The notes: generated by a model from the sequence alone, not told the origin. Numbered from the stretch's first letter, positions 42,614 through 52,196 are shown. The stretch: DNA of 64,000 bases from UMGS755 sp045602005 (GCA_045602005.1 JAZSAS010000010.1:1-64000), one strand, 5' to 3'. Made by a program: numbers and translations.

Positions 42614-43221
42614 TGTGCGGCTCCTGAGGCGAAGTTTTGTAACATGGCCAGTCCGGTTTTACCGCTTTTTTCAGGGTGGAACTGAGTTAAATACACAGAA
42701 TCGGTCTCCACTAAAACATCAGCACTAACGCCATATTCCACAGTGGCGGCAACAGTGGATTTATCTGCCGCATCTACGTAATAGGAATGAACAAAATAAA
42801 CATAAGGCGGCAGTTCTATGCCAGATAGCAGCAGGGATTGTTTCTGTATCGTCAAATGATTCCAACCGATTTGAGGAATTTTTAAGCCACAGTCTGCAGG
42901 AAAACGTTTGACTGTGCCGGAGAGAATGCCCAACCCCTCACAGTCACCCTCCTCGCTGTAATCATATAAGAGCTGCATGCCCAAACAAATGCCTAAGAAG
43001 GGTGTTTTTTTCTGAACAACCTCCCTGACAACTGCATCCAGACCGGCAGCCTTCAGCTTGTCCATAGCGTCACGAAAGGCACCCACACCAGGGAGCACAA
43101 CACGGTCAGCAGAAAGAATCACCTTGGGGTCGGCAGTGACAGTCACGTCCTGCCCGAGATATAAAAAGGCTTTTTCAACGCTTCTTAAATTGCCTGCATC
43201 ATAATCCAGAATTGCTATCAT
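42610..43221 (-). CDS. hisH: imidazole glycerol phosphate synthase, glutaminase subunit
   Basis: HisH provides ammonia to HisF in histidine synthesis. The glutaminase triad is Cys79 (LGICLGMQ), His182 and Glu184 (FHPEKSG). The 203-aa length is normal. It follows hisG by 10 bases. hisF, hisA and the other histidine genes are not in the window. Confidence 0.95.
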   Translation of the reverse strand: MIAILDYDAGNLRSVEKAFLYLGQDVTVTADPKVILSADRVVLPGVGAFRDAMDKLKAAGLDAVVREVVQKKTPFLGICLGMQLLYDYSEEGDCEGLGILSGTVKRFPADCGLKIPQIGWNHLTIQKQSLLLSGIELPPYVYFVHSYYVDAADKSTVAATVEYGVSADVLVETDSVYLTQFHPEKSGKTGLAMLQNFASGAAQ

Positions 43222-43231
43222 TGTTTTTACC

Positions 43232-43867
43232 TCACGCTAAGAGTGCTTTAATTTTATCAACCAGAGCCAGAATCCGCTCCGATTCCATTTTCATGCTGAC
43301 ACGGTTGACCACAAAACGGGCAGAGAGGTCACAGATTTCCTCCAACACCACCAGTCCGTTTTCTTTTAAGGTTTTGCCGCTTTCCACAATGTCTACAATG
43401 ACTTCGGAAAGACCCACCAAAGGTGCCAGCTCTACAGAACCATGGAGTTTAATAATTTCCACAGACTGTTTTTTCACAAGATGATAGTAGTTTTTGGCGA
43501 TTTGCGTGTATTTGGTAGCCACGCGCATGTTGTGGATTTCGTCAAGATGTCCTTCCAGCTCCTTTGGCCCTGCTACAGCCATGCGGCAGGCACCGAAGCC
43601 TAAGTTAATCATTTCATATAAGTCCTTGCCTGATTCAAGCAAGGTGTCTTTTCCCACAACACCAATATCTGCCGCACCATATTCCACATATGTGGGTACA
43701 TCGCTGGCTTTGACTAAGATAAACTTAAACTTATTTTTTTCATCAGTAAAAATCAGCTTTCTGGATTTTTCCAGCATTTCGCTAACATCCAGTCCTGCCT
43801 GTGCCAACAGGTCAATGGTCAACTCCGCCAAACGCCCTTTGGCTAAAGCGATTGTAATATATTCCAT
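43232..43867 (-). CDS. hisG: ATP phosphoribosyltransferase, short form
   Basis: HisG catalyses the first step of histidine synthesis. At 211 aa it is the short form, which lacks the regulatory C-terminal domain and needs HisZ. The family motifs ALAKGRLAELTIDLL, GAADIGVVGKDTLLESG and the PRPP loop ATKYTQIAKNYY are present. The ATG at 43867 follows AAAGGACTGAAAACC. hisZ lies directly upstream. Confidence 0.95.
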   Translation of the reverse strand: MEYITIALAKGRLAELTIDLLAQAGLDVSEMLEKSRKLIFTDEKNKFKFILVKASDVPTYVEYGAADIGVVGKDTLLESGKDLYEMINLGFGACRMAVAGPKELEGHLDEIHNMRVATKYTQIAKNYYHLVKKQSVEIIKLHGSVELAPLVGLSEVIVDIVESGKTLKENGLVVLEEICDLSARFVVNRVSMKMESERILALVDKIKALLA

Positions 43868-43872
43868 GGTTT

Positions 43873-45162
43873 TCAGTCCTTTCCGTTGCAATGGTCGCAG
43901 CTGCAATCTGCATCGTGCTCAAACAATTCGCACAAATCCACCTGTGTTTTATTTCCAAGCTCCAGATTGTAAATTTGAGCGGTGTGTTCATCAATAACCG
44001 TTAAAATGCCTTGAATGCCGTTTTTCTCAGCGTATGCAAGCAAGGCATCCTCCGACTCGCCGCAAAGGGCTTGTTCAGCCACATAGCCACTCTCACGCAG
44101 CGCAGAAAGCACCCGGTGAGCAAGTGCATGGTCTTTTGATGAAACCAGAAAATCAGCACCCCAAACCGGCTCTAACAGATTCTGACGAGACAGAACGGTT
44201 AACAGCCTGTCTGTGCCGATTGCCATGCCAACGGCAGAAAGTTCAGTGCCGAATTCACCGGTTAAACCATCGTAGCGTCCGCCGGCACAGATAGAGTAGC
44301 CAATGCCGTGGGTAATGCCTTTGAAAATCATTCCGGTGTAACGATTAATGCCTTGCACCAAGGATAAATCAATGGAAATATAAGCCTCATAGCCGTAATC
44401 AGCAAGAATGCTATATACCTGTTTTACATTTCGAATGGCTTCTTTTGCCTGTTCGTTTAATAGTGTTGCATCCAGCCGTTCAAAAATCTCCGGTCCGCCA
44501 AACATGGAGGGCAGGGTCTCCAGCAGAGCAGCCAGGTCTGAATTAATCGGCTTGTTTTGCAAAAATTCATTGATGGCCAGAGAATCTTTTTTATCCATCA
44601 GCACCCGCAGTGCTTCTGAATCTTCTTCCGAAAGACCTGCCTGTGCAACAATGGCCTTATAAAAGTCTACCTGACCGATTTCAATTTGAAATTTTTCAAG
44701 ACCTGCGGCACGCAGAGCCTCAATCGCACAGCAAATAACTTCGGCATCAGCCAAGTCGCTTTTGGCACCAAACAACTCTATACCCGCCTGACAGAATTCC
44801 CGTTCGCCGGCGGTGTTCTGGTCAAGAAAGCGGAATACCTTGCCGCAGTAATACAAGCGCTTGGGATAAACACCGTCATCCAGCTTGCAGGCAACCATTC
44901 GGGCAAGACAGGTAGTAATGTCCGGACGGAGGACTAAAATGCGGCCCTCGGCATCAAAGAATTTAAACATGGTTTCCTGAGGAATTTTGCCGCTGGGGGT
45001 GTTAAAGGCATCATAAAACTGCATAACAGGTGTTTCAGCCACTTGATAACCATAACTTTCAAACACATCGGCAATTGCTGCCTCGGTTTTCATTTTATTT
45101 GCACATTGACGGGGGAGAACATCTTGCGTTCCCTCCGGTGTATATCGTTTCCAATCTGCCAT
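43873..45162 (-). CDS. hisZ: ATP phosphoribosyltransferase regulatory subunit HisZ
   Basis: HisZ is a histidyl-tRNA-synthetase-like protein without synthetase activity that makes the HisG8-HisZ4 complex active and histidine-sensitive. The class II core is visible (PEGTQDVLPRQ, RPDITTCLARMVA, then AGGRYDGLTGEFG). A C-terminal domain follows and the chain ends in a Cys/His-rich tail, HDADCSCDHCNGKD, which I would not expect for HisZ. At 429 aa it is longer than many HisZ proteins. The ATG at 45162 follows AGGAGG. A true HisRS is ruled out by the HisG pairing rather than by one residue. Confidence 0.88.
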   Translation of the reverse strand: MADWKRYTPEGTQDVLPRQCANKMKTEAAIADVFESYGYQVAETPVMQFYDAFNTPSGKIPQETMFKFFDAEGRILVLRPDITTCLARMVACKLDDGVYPKRLYYCGKVFRFLDQNTAGEREFCQAGIELFGAKSDLADAEVICCAIEALRAAGLEKFQIEIGQVDFYKAIVAQAGLSEEDSEALRVLMDKKDSLAINEFLQNKPINSDLAALLETLPSMFGGPEIFERLDATLLNEQAKEAIRNVKQVYSILADYGYEAYISIDLSLVQGINRYTGMIFKGITHGIGYSICAGGRYDGLTGEFGTELSAVGMAIGTDRLLTVLSRQNLLEPVWGADFLVSSKDHALAHRVLSALRESGYVAEQALCGESEDALLAYAEKNGIQGILTVIDEHTAQIYNLELGNKTQVDLCELFEHDADCSCDHCNGKD

Positions 45163-45198
45163 AATAACCTCCTGAAAGGTGAATTCACTGATTTTTTT

Positions 45199-45227
45199 AT
45201 TATACAACAAATTTTATAAATATTCAA
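45199..45227 (-). promoter_or_regulatory. sigma-A promoter of the hisZ operon
   Basis: On the minus strand TTGAAT (45227-45222), 17 bases, TATAAT (45204-45199), 37 bases before the hisZ ATG. The leader is too short for a T-box. Confidence 0.7.
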
Positions 45228-45293
45228 TAAATTTTTGATAAAATCTTGTATTTCCGGTAGAAAAAGGAGCAATTGTAAAAGAAAAATAAATGA

Positions 45294-45343
45294 GCCGCCT
45301 TCGGCACTGGTTTCCATCAGCAGGAAAAAATGCCAAAGGCGGC
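45294..45343 (-). terminator. terminator after the phosphohexomutase gene
   Basis: A 13-bp stem GCCGCCTTTGGCA with TGCCGAAGGCGGC (minus strand, one G-T pair), a 24-base loop, then a T-rich tail. It lies 40 bases beyond the stop of the mutase gene. Confidence 0.6.
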
Positions 45344-45383
45344 CTGTAACAATCGATTTGTTGCAATTTGTCAAGACGTTTCG

Positions 45384-46880
45384 TTAAGGCAGCGGTGTAA
45401 TATCAATACAGTCAAATCCAGACAAAAAGTCTTTTAAGACAGCATAAATGCTGTCTAAACATTCCTGTGTATCACACTGAATATCCAGCGGCATCAAGGG
45501 GTCGTGGAGAGACAGGCGCAACAGGAACCAGCCGTCACCAATGTTCACTCTCACACCCTCGTAGTTGGGTTCTTCCAGGCTCATGCTGTCTGAGGCGGCA
45601 ACTGTTTTGCTTAGGGCATCCAGAATGTTTTGTCCGTCTTCCTTAAAGTTTTCGCCAGTGAGGTTCAGCCGGTGTCCGGCGGCCAGCTTGGGCTCTTTCA
45701 AATTTGCAATCAGCTCAGTTAATTTTCTGCCTTCAGAACGCATATTCACAGCCTGAATCAACAGTTTGGTGACAAGATAGGCACCGTCATCTAAGAAATA
45801 GTTTTCTAAAAGGGCTGCATGACCGCTGGTTTCAATCGCCAGAGGACAATAAGAGCCTTCTGCATTGAGCCGCTTTGCTTCGTTAATAACGTTTTTATAG
45901 CCACGCTTAAATCTGTGATGAATGCCTCCCAGTTCACCCTTAATGAAATCTGCAAGGCCAGTAGAGGTAACAGAATCGGTCACAATGGTACCCTTTTTTT
46001 CGGCCAGTAAAACAGCAGAAATCAGAGCAATTAAACGGTTTTTATTAATTTCACGTCCTGCATCATCTACAATGGCGGCACGGTCAACATCAGTGTCGAA
46101 AATAACGCCTAAATCAGAGTTGGAAGAAAGCACAGCCTGAGAAATGGCATGCATTGCATCTTTATCTTCCGGATTGGGAATATGGTTCGGGAAGGTACCA
46201 TCCGGCTCTAAGAAACAGCTGCCGCTTACATCAGCGCCTAAAGGTTTCAGTACTTTTTCTGCATAAAAGCCGCCGGCACCGTTTCCGGCATCCACAGCAA
46301 TTTTCATGCCGGCAAAGGGCAGGTCCTTGCCGGTTCCTTTTTTAATGATGTCGGCAATCTGCTCAGCATAGCGGGAAAGATAGTCAAAGGGTTTAACCTC
46401 GCCGGCTTTTGCAGCCGCAAAGTCAAAGCCGTTTTGTGCAAATGTCAGAATTTCTGTGATATCAGCACCCTCTAAACCACCCTCACGGGTAAAGAATTTT
46501 AAACCATTGCGGTTAAAGGGGAGATGACTGGCAGTGAGCATAATAGACGCAAAAACGTTCATTGGCTCGTCAATGGTGCTCATGAACATTGCCGGTGTGG
46601 TACAAAGACCAAAGTCAGACACAGCGGCACCGGTGGCGGTAATGGCACGGATGCACGCATTTTTAATCCGCTGCGCAGAAATTCGGCTGTCATGACCAAC
46701 GGCAATGGTGATTTCAGCAGGCTTCACATCATATTTCTTCTGTAAAAAGGCAACAAAGCCTGCAGCAATGGCCTCAACCACAGGGTCAGTTAAATTAATT
46801 TCGGCACCGGGGATTCCTTCACATCCCACACCACGAATATCGCTGCCGTTTTTAAGGGCTGCCCATTCTTTTGAAAGCAT
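45384..46880 (-). CDS. phosphoglucomutase/phosphomannomutase
   Basis: A 498-aa alpha-D-phosphohexomutase. The phosphoserine loop is LTASHLPFNRNG with Ser118. The magnesium loop is FDTDVDRAAIV. The sugar-binding region IETSGHAALLEN and the C-terminal phosphate site are present. Which sugar phosphate it prefers cannot be told; GlmM is encoded separately at 36335-37684. The ATG at 46880 follows AAGGAATG. It appears monocistronic between two terminators. Confidence 0.88.
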   Translation of the reverse strand: MLSKEWAALKNGSDIRGVGCEGIPGAEINLTDPVVEAIAAGFVAFLQKKYDVKPAEITIAVGHDSRISAQRIKNACIRAITATGAAVSDFGLCTTPAMFMSTIDEPMNVFASIMLTASHLPFNRNGLKFFTREGGLEGADITEILTFAQNGFDFAAAKAGEVKPFDYLSRYAEQIADIIKKGTGKDLPFAGMKIAVDAGNGAGGFYAEKVLKPLGADVSGSCFLEPDGTFPNHIPNPEDKDAMHAISQAVLSSNSDLGVIFDTDVDRAAIVDDAGREINKNRLIALISAVLLAEKKGTIVTDSVTSTGLADFIKGELGGIHHRFKRGYKNVINEAKRLNAEGSYCPLAIETSGHAALLENYFLDDGAYLVTKLLIQAVNMRSEGRKLTELIANLKEPKLAAGHRLNLTGENFKEDGQNILDALSKTVAASDSMSLEEPNYEGVRVNIGDGWFLLRLSLHDPLMPLDIQCDTQECLDSIYAVLKDFLSGFDCIDITPLP

Positions 46881-46995
46881 TTACATCATTCCTTATTTTC
46901 AGATTTTGTAGCGCAATGAATGCATTTTATAAAAATCATTCAATATACGTTCTATACAACCAGTATACCAAAAAATGGCCGCATTTGCAAGAAAA

Positions 46996-47030
46996 AAGAC
47001 TGCTGAATCAAGAAAATCATCAGCAGTCTT
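46996..47030 (-). terminator. terminator after ispH-rpsA
   Basis: An 11-bp perfect stem AAGACTGCTGA/TCAGCAGTCTT with a T6 tail on the minus strand, 13 bases past the stop codon, ending the 16-gene block. Confidence 0.85.
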
Positions 47031-47042
47031 ATTTGTTTAAAA

Positions 47043-49061
47043 TTATTCTTCGCTCAGTTCAACACCCAAAGCATCACCAATGGTGTCGGTTGTTTCGTCG
47101 CTGTAAACAGCAGTTGCTTCTTCCTCGGCAACCTCTGCGGCAGCTTCTTCAGCAACCGGAGCTGCTTCTTCAACGGGCAGCAGAGCACGAATGCTCAGAG
47201 CAATCTTCTTGTTCTCCCAGTCAATGTCAACAATCTTTGCATCAACTTCCTGGCCGATGGAAAGCTCGTCCTGAGGTTTTGCAATGCGCTTGTTGGCAAT
47301 CTGAGAAATATGAATCAAACCGTCAACTGTGGGCAGAATTTCAGCAAATGCACCGAAGGGAAGCATGCGCACAATCTTAACCTTAACAACATCGTCAGTA
47401 GCCAGTTTGTTTTTTGCAATTTCCCAAGGATTATCCAGCGGGTTTTTGTAGCCCAGAGAAATCTTTTTGTTTTCTTCGCCGATTTCTTTAATATAAACCT
47501 CAATGGTGTCACCTACGTTGACAACCTCAGACGGATGTTTAATTCTGGACCAGGAGAGTTCAGAAATGTGCACCAAACCGTCTACACCGCCGATGTCGAC
47601 AAAGGCACCGAAGCTGGTGAGAGATTTAACAATACCATTATATTTCTTGCCAACTTCTGCAGTTTCCCAGAAAGCCTTTTCCAATTCCTGCTTCTGAGCC
47701 ACTAAAATGGTTTTAATATTACCGACAATACGCTTTCTTCTTTCGTTAATGTCGATAATTTTAAAGGGAACAATTTTTCCAACTAACTCGTTTAAGTCAG
47801 AAAGGAATCTATCATTTGCCAGTGAAGCAGGCACAAACACACGAAAACTTCTATATGTAACGATAATGCCGCCGTTAACAACGCTGTCTACTTTCCCTTC
47901 CAGAATATCGCCGTTTTTATAAGCCTCTAAAACTGCCTCCCAGGTTTTGTGAGCGTCAAGACGCTTTTTGGAAAGGGTGATTTTTCCTTCCACGTCGTTC
48001 ACACGGACAACATATCCTTGAATTTCATCGCCAACCTTGACAATATCCTCAGGTGTCAGGCTAGGATCGTCAGAAATCTCTGATGCAGGGATGATACCGT
48101 CCTGCTTAACGCCCAGGTCCACAATAACCTCTGTGGGACCGACCTCAATTACAGTACCGGTTACAACATCTCCTGTGATGATTTGTTTCAGAGATTCCTC
48201 TAAGAGTGTTGCAAAGTCTTTGTCTTGGTTTTCCATCTTGTTGATTGCCTCCTTAATTATAACCGCTGGCGTTGATGCGCCTGCAGTAATGCCGACTCGT
48301 TTGTTTTGAAAGTGCTGAAGATTCCCTAAAGCGTCTATAGACTCTGCACAGTACGCTTCGGGGCAGACGTCTTTACAAATTTGGTAAAGCTTTTGAGTGT
48401 TGGAACTGTTCTGACCGCCCAACACAAGCATAACGTCCACTTGTCCTGCAAGATTTCGGGATTCAGCTTGTCTCTCTTCAGTCGCATTACATATTGTATC
48501 AAATATAGTAGTGTTTTGGCAAGTTTTTTTTAAAAAAAATATTATTTTTTTGTAAATATTTTTATTAAATGTGGTTTGAGCCACAATACAGACCTTATTT
48601 TGGGTAGGTGAAAGGGCTTCCGCCTGCTCTAAATTCTCAATAATTAGAGCAGAATTATCACACCAACCGTTAATGCCAATCACTTCGGGATGGGTTTTAT
48701 CACCAATGATAATCGTTTGAAAACCTTCATTATGATGGCGACTGACCAGATTATGTATTTTTTTTACAAAAGGACAGGTCAGGTCCACGTAGGAAATGTT
48801 TTTGGCCTCCAGCTCATCATAGGTGCTTTTGGGAACACCGTGGGTACGGATAATCACAGTGGCACCTTCCGGCAATTCTGAAAGTGATTCAATCACACTG
48901 ATGCCCTTTTGTTCCAAATCTTTTACTACCTGTGCATTGTGGATGATGGGGCCTAGTGTACAGTATTTTTTATTCGGGTCTTCGGCGCATTGATAGGCAT
49001 TGTCAACTGCCCGTGCCACACCGAAGCAGAAACCGGCGGTTTTGGCTACTCGGATATCCAT
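47043..49061 (-). CDS. ispH-rpsA: fused IspH reductase and ribosomal protein S1
   Basis: The 672-aa protein joins two functions, as known in many clostridia. Residues 1-275 are IspH (LytB), the Fe-S enzyme that ends the MEP pathway, with cluster ligands Cys12 (GFCFGV), Cys96 (DLTCPFV) and Cys191 (TICNATEE). Residues 297-625 are four S1 RNA-binding repeats: about 297-366, 384-450, 470-538 and 557-625, the third with FGAFVDIGGVDGLVHISE. An acidic Glu/Ala tail (630-672) follows. The reading frame is continuous across the junction. The ATG at 49061 lies inside the end of plsC, so the two are coupled. Confidence 0.95.
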   Translation of the reverse strand: MDIRVAKTAGFCFGVARAVDNAYQCAEDPNKKYCTLGPIIHNAQVVKDLEQKGISVIESLSELPEGATVIIRTHGVPKSTYDELEAKNISYVDLTCPFVKKIHNLVSRHHNEGFQTIIIGDKTHPEVIGINGWCDNSALIIENLEQAEALSPTQNKVCIVAQTTFNKNIYKKIIFFLKKTCQNTTIFDTICNATEERQAESRNLAGQVDVMLVLGGQNSSNTQKLYQICKDVCPEAYCAESIDALGNLQHFQNKRVGITAGASTPAVIIKEAINKMENQDKDFATLLEESLKQIITGDVVTGTVIEVGPTEVIVDLGVKQDGIIPASEISDDPSLTPEDIVKVGDEIQGYVVRVNDVEGKITLSKKRLDAHKTWEAVLEAYKNGDILEGKVDSVVNGGIIVTYRSFRVFVPASLANDRFLSDLNELVGKIVPFKIIDINERRKRIVGNIKTILVAQKQELEKAFWETAEVGKKYNGIVKSLTSFGAFVDIGGVDGLVHISELSWSRIKHPSEVVNVGDTIEVYIKEIGEENKKISLGYKNPLDNPWEIAKNKLATDDVVKVKIVRMLPFGAFAEILPTVDGLIHISQIANKRIAKPQDELSIGQEVDAKIVDIDWENKKIALSIRALLPVEEAAPVAEEAAAEVAEEEATAVYSDETTDTIGDALGVELSEE

Positions 49062-49678
49062 AATGTTACGTTCTCCTTTACTGCAGGTGTATCGCTATAA
49101 CCGGCCATGTGGAGAATTTTTTGCATTAGATAATCACTAACCTCCTGCAACTGCTCGCCGGTGAGTTTTTCGCCGTTTTCATTTTTCACATAGATAGGTT
49201 TTTCAATATATACATTCACTCTGGCGAAAGGAAGGTATTTTCCCGAAATAGCCACCGGCACAATGGGAGCACCTGTTTTTTCGGCAATCAGGGCAACACC
49301 AGCCTTGGCTGTGTGCTCCTGACCTTTGAATACCCGTCGACCCTCCGGAAAAATGGCCATTGCCATGCCGGCCTTTAAGGCTTTTAATGCCGCTTTGATG
49401 GCGCTGATATCGCCCTGTCCACGGGACACGGGAAACGCCCCTGCCCACCGCAGAATAGCACTCAAAACGGGCACATCAAACAGCTCTTTTTTTGCCATGA
49501 TTGCCAGTTGACGGGGCAGAGTGGTGGCGGCCAGGGGACCATCCCAATAGCTTCTGTGGTTCATGGCGATAATAACAGCACCCTCGGCAGGCATGTTTTC
49601 TCTGCCGTGGATTTTTAAACGAAAGAATATATGACCAATGATAAATCCAACAATTTTTCGTGCAATCCGAAATGACAT
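49046..49678 (-). CDS. plsC: 1-acylglycerol-3-phosphate acyltransferase
   Basis: PlsC adds the second acyl chain to make phosphatidic acid. The HX4D motif is His41 to Asp46 (NHRSYWDG) and the second motif is FPEGRR. A hydrophobic N-terminal segment (residues 9-19) anchors it. It is 210 aa. The ATG at 49678 is favoured because AGGAAAGG lies 10 bases upstream; an in-frame TTG at 49699 would overlap cmk. The 3' end overlaps ispH-rpsA by 16 bases. The cmk-plsC-ispH::rpsA order is known from clostridia. Confidence 0.93.
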   Translation of the reverse strand: MSFRIARKIVGFIIGHIFFRLKIHGRENMPAEGAVIIAMNHRSYWDGPLAATTLPRQLAIMAKKELFDVPVLSAILRWAGAFPVSRGQGDISAIKAALKALKAGMAMAIFPEGRRVFKGQEHTAKAGVALIAEKTGAPIVPVAISGKYLPFARVNVYIEKPIYVKNENGEKLTGEQLQEVSDYLMQKILHMAGYSDTPAVKENVTLWISE

Positions 49679-49682
49679 TCCA

Positions 49683-50345
49683 TCAAAGCCTTTCCTCAAT
49701 AATTTTTACGAGCTGTTCAAAGGACTGTTCAAAATTCAGCTCGGTTGTGTCTACTAAAATGCTGTCCGGTGCCTGCTTTAATGGTGAAAAGGCACGGGTA
49801 GAATCATTTTTATCCCGCTGCAAAAGCTCTGCCAAAACATTCTCAAAAGAACAATCTTCGCCCCGCGCTGTCAATTCAAGATATCTCCGGCGGGCACGTT
49901 CCTCTGCACTGGCCGTGAGAAAAATTTTAATGGGCGCATCCGGAAGAACATAGGTGCCGATATCTCTGCCATCCATAATGACATCTTTCGTTTCTGCCAG
50001 CTTGCGTTGCATTTCAACCAGACGGATGCGAACCTGGGGAATGGCGGATACATCAGAGGCGGCCATGGAGATTTCCGGTGTGCGAATGAGTCCCGTCACA
50101 TCCTCGCCGTTTAAGAGAATCCGTTGTCCGTTTTCAGAGGGAATCAGGTCAATTTCAGAGGCATTCACCACATCAATCGCTTCCTGCATCTGTTCTTTAA
50201 TCATGACCCCTTTCTGCACACAAGCAAGGCCTGCGGCACGGTACATAGCTCCTGTATCAATATAAACAAAGCCAAACCGGGCAGCCAGCCGTTTAGAAAG
50301 GGTACTTTTTCCGGCACCGCCGGGACCGTCTACTGCTATTTTCAT
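49683..50345 (-). CDS. cmk: cytidylate kinase
   Basis: Cmk phosphorylates CMP and dCMP. The P-loop GPGGAGKST is at residues 7-15 and the CMP-binding segment includes DTGAMYRAAGLA and MDGRDIGTYV. It is 220 aa. The ATG at 50345 is 10 bases after AGGAGG; a GTG six bases earlier is also possible but too close. Confidence 0.95.
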   Translation of the reverse strand: MKIAVDGPGGAGKSTLSKRLAARFGFVYIDTGAMYRAAGLACVQKGVMIKEQMQEAIDVVNASEIDLIPSENGQRILLNGEDVTGLIRTPEISMAASDVSAIPQVRIRLVEMQRKLAETKDVIMDGRDIGTYVLPDAPIKIFLTASAEERARRRYLELTARGEDCSFENVLAELLQRDKNDSTRAFSPLKQAPDSILVDTTELNFEQSFEQLVKIIEERL

Positions 50346-50369
50346 ATTCACATAGCCTCCTAAAAAGTG

Positions 50370-51020
50370 TTATTTCAGGAAATTCAGTAAAATGTTTTGA
50401 TTATACATTGTGGAAACATATTTTGATTCTATTACCAGCTTGGTGGGCTTATTAAAGGTGTTTAAGGTGGTTGTGAAGGTGAGCAATGCCAGAATGAGAT
50501 ACACAAGCAAAATGCCATATACACCGCCCACAATACCGCCCAGCAATTTGTTCGCCGTGCGGATCACCGGCAATCGGGCAACAGCCCCTAACAGCTTTGA
50601 AAGCACCCAGAGAATCAGCTTAACTAACACAAACACAATCAAAATGCTCAACAGATTTATGGCAAGATTTGCCACGCTGTTTGCCACAGTATCCTGTAAG
50701 GCGTCTGCGGTTTCTGTCACGGCATTTGTCATGGTTTTCTGCAAAGAACCCGGAAGATTTAAGATCACGTCAGGGTCTTCGGTGGCAGGGGCTTCATCGG
50801 CTTTGCTGTCGAAGACCTGATAAACATTCAGGCGAACGTAATCGGCAACAACACTTTCTGTTAAAAAATCAGATACAACGGGGTATAGAGTTAATGCCAG
50901 CACCAAAGACAAAAGCAATGAAGAAAGGCTGAAAACTGATTTGACAAAGCCTTTTCTCATGCCCCAGGCGATCAGTAGCACCATGATGATGCCGGCAACG
51001 ATATCTGCAAGATTCAGCAT
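50370..51020 (-). CDS. CvpA-family membrane protein
   Basis: The 216-aa protein shows the CvpA pattern: LADIVAGIIMVLLIAWGMRKGFV at the N-terminus (quoted as VAGIIMVLLIAWGMRKGFV), then LLSLVLALTLYP, and two further segments with a GGIVGGVYGILLVYLILALL stretch. CvpA proteins are linked to colicin V export and to envelope stress; the molecular role is unclear. An extracytoplasmic loop (about residues 60-110) lies between the first and third segments. The ATG at 51020 follows AGGAAAGG. Confidence 0.82.
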   Translation of the reverse strand: MLNLADIVAGIIMVLLIAWGMRKGFVKSVFSLSSLLLSLVLALTLYPVVSDFLTESVVADYVRLNVYQVFDSKADEAPATEDPDVILNLPGSLQKTMTNAVTETADALQDTVANSVANLAINLLSILIVFVLVKLILWVLSKLLGAVARLPVIRTANKLLGGIVGGVYGILLVYLILALLTFTTTLNTFNKPTKLVIESKYVSTMYNQNILLNFLK

Positions 51021-51053
51021 TTGGAACATCCTTTCCTGTGTCATAAATAACGG

Positions 51054-52196
51054 TTAATTCAATCGAATTAGCTCTGCACCTGAGGCTGTGATGCCTATGC
51101 CTCTGTCATTGCTGCCGAAAAAGGCAAAGTCACGCAGGTCGAAGCTTAAATTAATCTGCCGTTTTTCGTGGCAGTGGTGATTTAAAATAGAAATGGTTCT
51201 GCCATTATTTATGGCAATGGTATCATTTTTTGCCACCAAAAAATCAAACTTTTGCAGTGTGGAGAAGCTGCCGGTTTCTTCGCCCTTGTGATTAAAGGTT
51301 TTGATTTCTTCAGCAGCCGACCCATAGGAAGAGCCTGAAAATGCGAGTACTAGCAGGTCATTGTCTAAAGCATAATGCTGTAGTTCGCGTCCGTCATAAA
51401 CAGCGTTGCCTACACATTTTCCATAGCTGTTGTAAATGCGGGTATAATTGGAGCCAATGCAGTATAAATGACCGCCGCTGTAGCGCACCACAGCATACAT
51501 GTCATCCTCATAGGTATCGTTTGTGAAGGGTTTTTCCTTGGCAATGTTAAACATGATTACCTGGTTTTTTGCCTTGCCCTCATCTGTGTTGATGGCAGAA
51601 ATGGTAATATCCTTATTGTTATCGGCAATATCTGCTGCAATTACAGAAAGTTTACCGGAATTCCATTTAAAAATCTCTTCTCCGTCCGGTGTGAAAACCC
51701 TGGCAGCGCAGTTATGTAAATCGCCTTCGGTGATAAGAAGCATATAGCCGCTTCTGTTAATGCTGGCCAAAATAATATTTTCTTCTAAGGAAAGAGATGA
51801 AACTTGTCGGCTTCCGTTAAAGGCAACAGCATTTTTACCGCCTACGTCAAAAAACAGGGCATAGTGGCTGTCAACGCTGATTGCCGGTCGAGAGAGCTTC
51901 AACGACAAATCTGCGGCCAGTTCACCTTTAGAATCAATAATTTTCAAATTCTCTGAGCTGTAAAAATATAAGGTGTTGTCGGAAACTGCCGTTTTATAGG
52001 AAATACCGGGGTCAAGCTCAAAATTCAGCGTGGTAACGGCGGGTTGCTCAGTAATCGGCACTTGCCTCTCGCGGGAAAAGTAGATACCGGCAAGATAATT
52101 TGCCAGAATCAAAAGCAACAGCGCCCCAACGGTGATGCCTGCCGCCCACAGGATACGGCGCAGCAGACTGGATTTATAAAACATGTTCTGACGCAT
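51054..52196 (-). CDS. DUF5711-type anchored extracytoplasmic protein
   Basis: The 380-aa protein has one membrane anchor (about residues 13-34) and a large extracellular part with many short beta strands and repeating phrases such as GKNAVAFNGSRQVSSLSL and GYMLLITEGDLHNCAARVF, suggestive of a beta-propeller. It resembles the clostridial DUF5711 family, which is typically found next to cvpA as here. The function is unknown. The ATG at 52196 uses a binding site within the end of truA, so translation is coupled. Confidence 0.7.
   Translation of the reverse strand: MRQNMFYKSSLLRRILWAAGITVGALLLLILANYLAGIYFSRERQVPITEQPAVTTLNFELDPGISYKTAVSDNTLYFYSSENLKIIDSKGELAADLSLKLSRPAISVDSHYALFFDVGGKNAVAFNGSRQVSSLSLEENIILASINRSGYMLLITEGDLHNCAARVFTPDGEEIFKWNSGKLSVIAADIADNNKDITISAINTDEGKAKNQVIMFNIAKEKPFTNDTYEDDMYAVVRYSGGHLYCIGSNYTRIYNSYGKCVGNAVYDGRELQHYALDNDLLVLAFSGSSYGSAAEEIKTFNHKGEETGSFSTLQKFDFLVAKNDTIAINNGRTISILNHHCHEKRQINLSFDLRDFAFFGSNDRGIGITASGAELIRLN

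Noticed and set aside
45163..45383. A hidden gene in the hisZ upstream gap
   Set aside because: The gap is explained by a promoter and a terminator; the frames there cross both.
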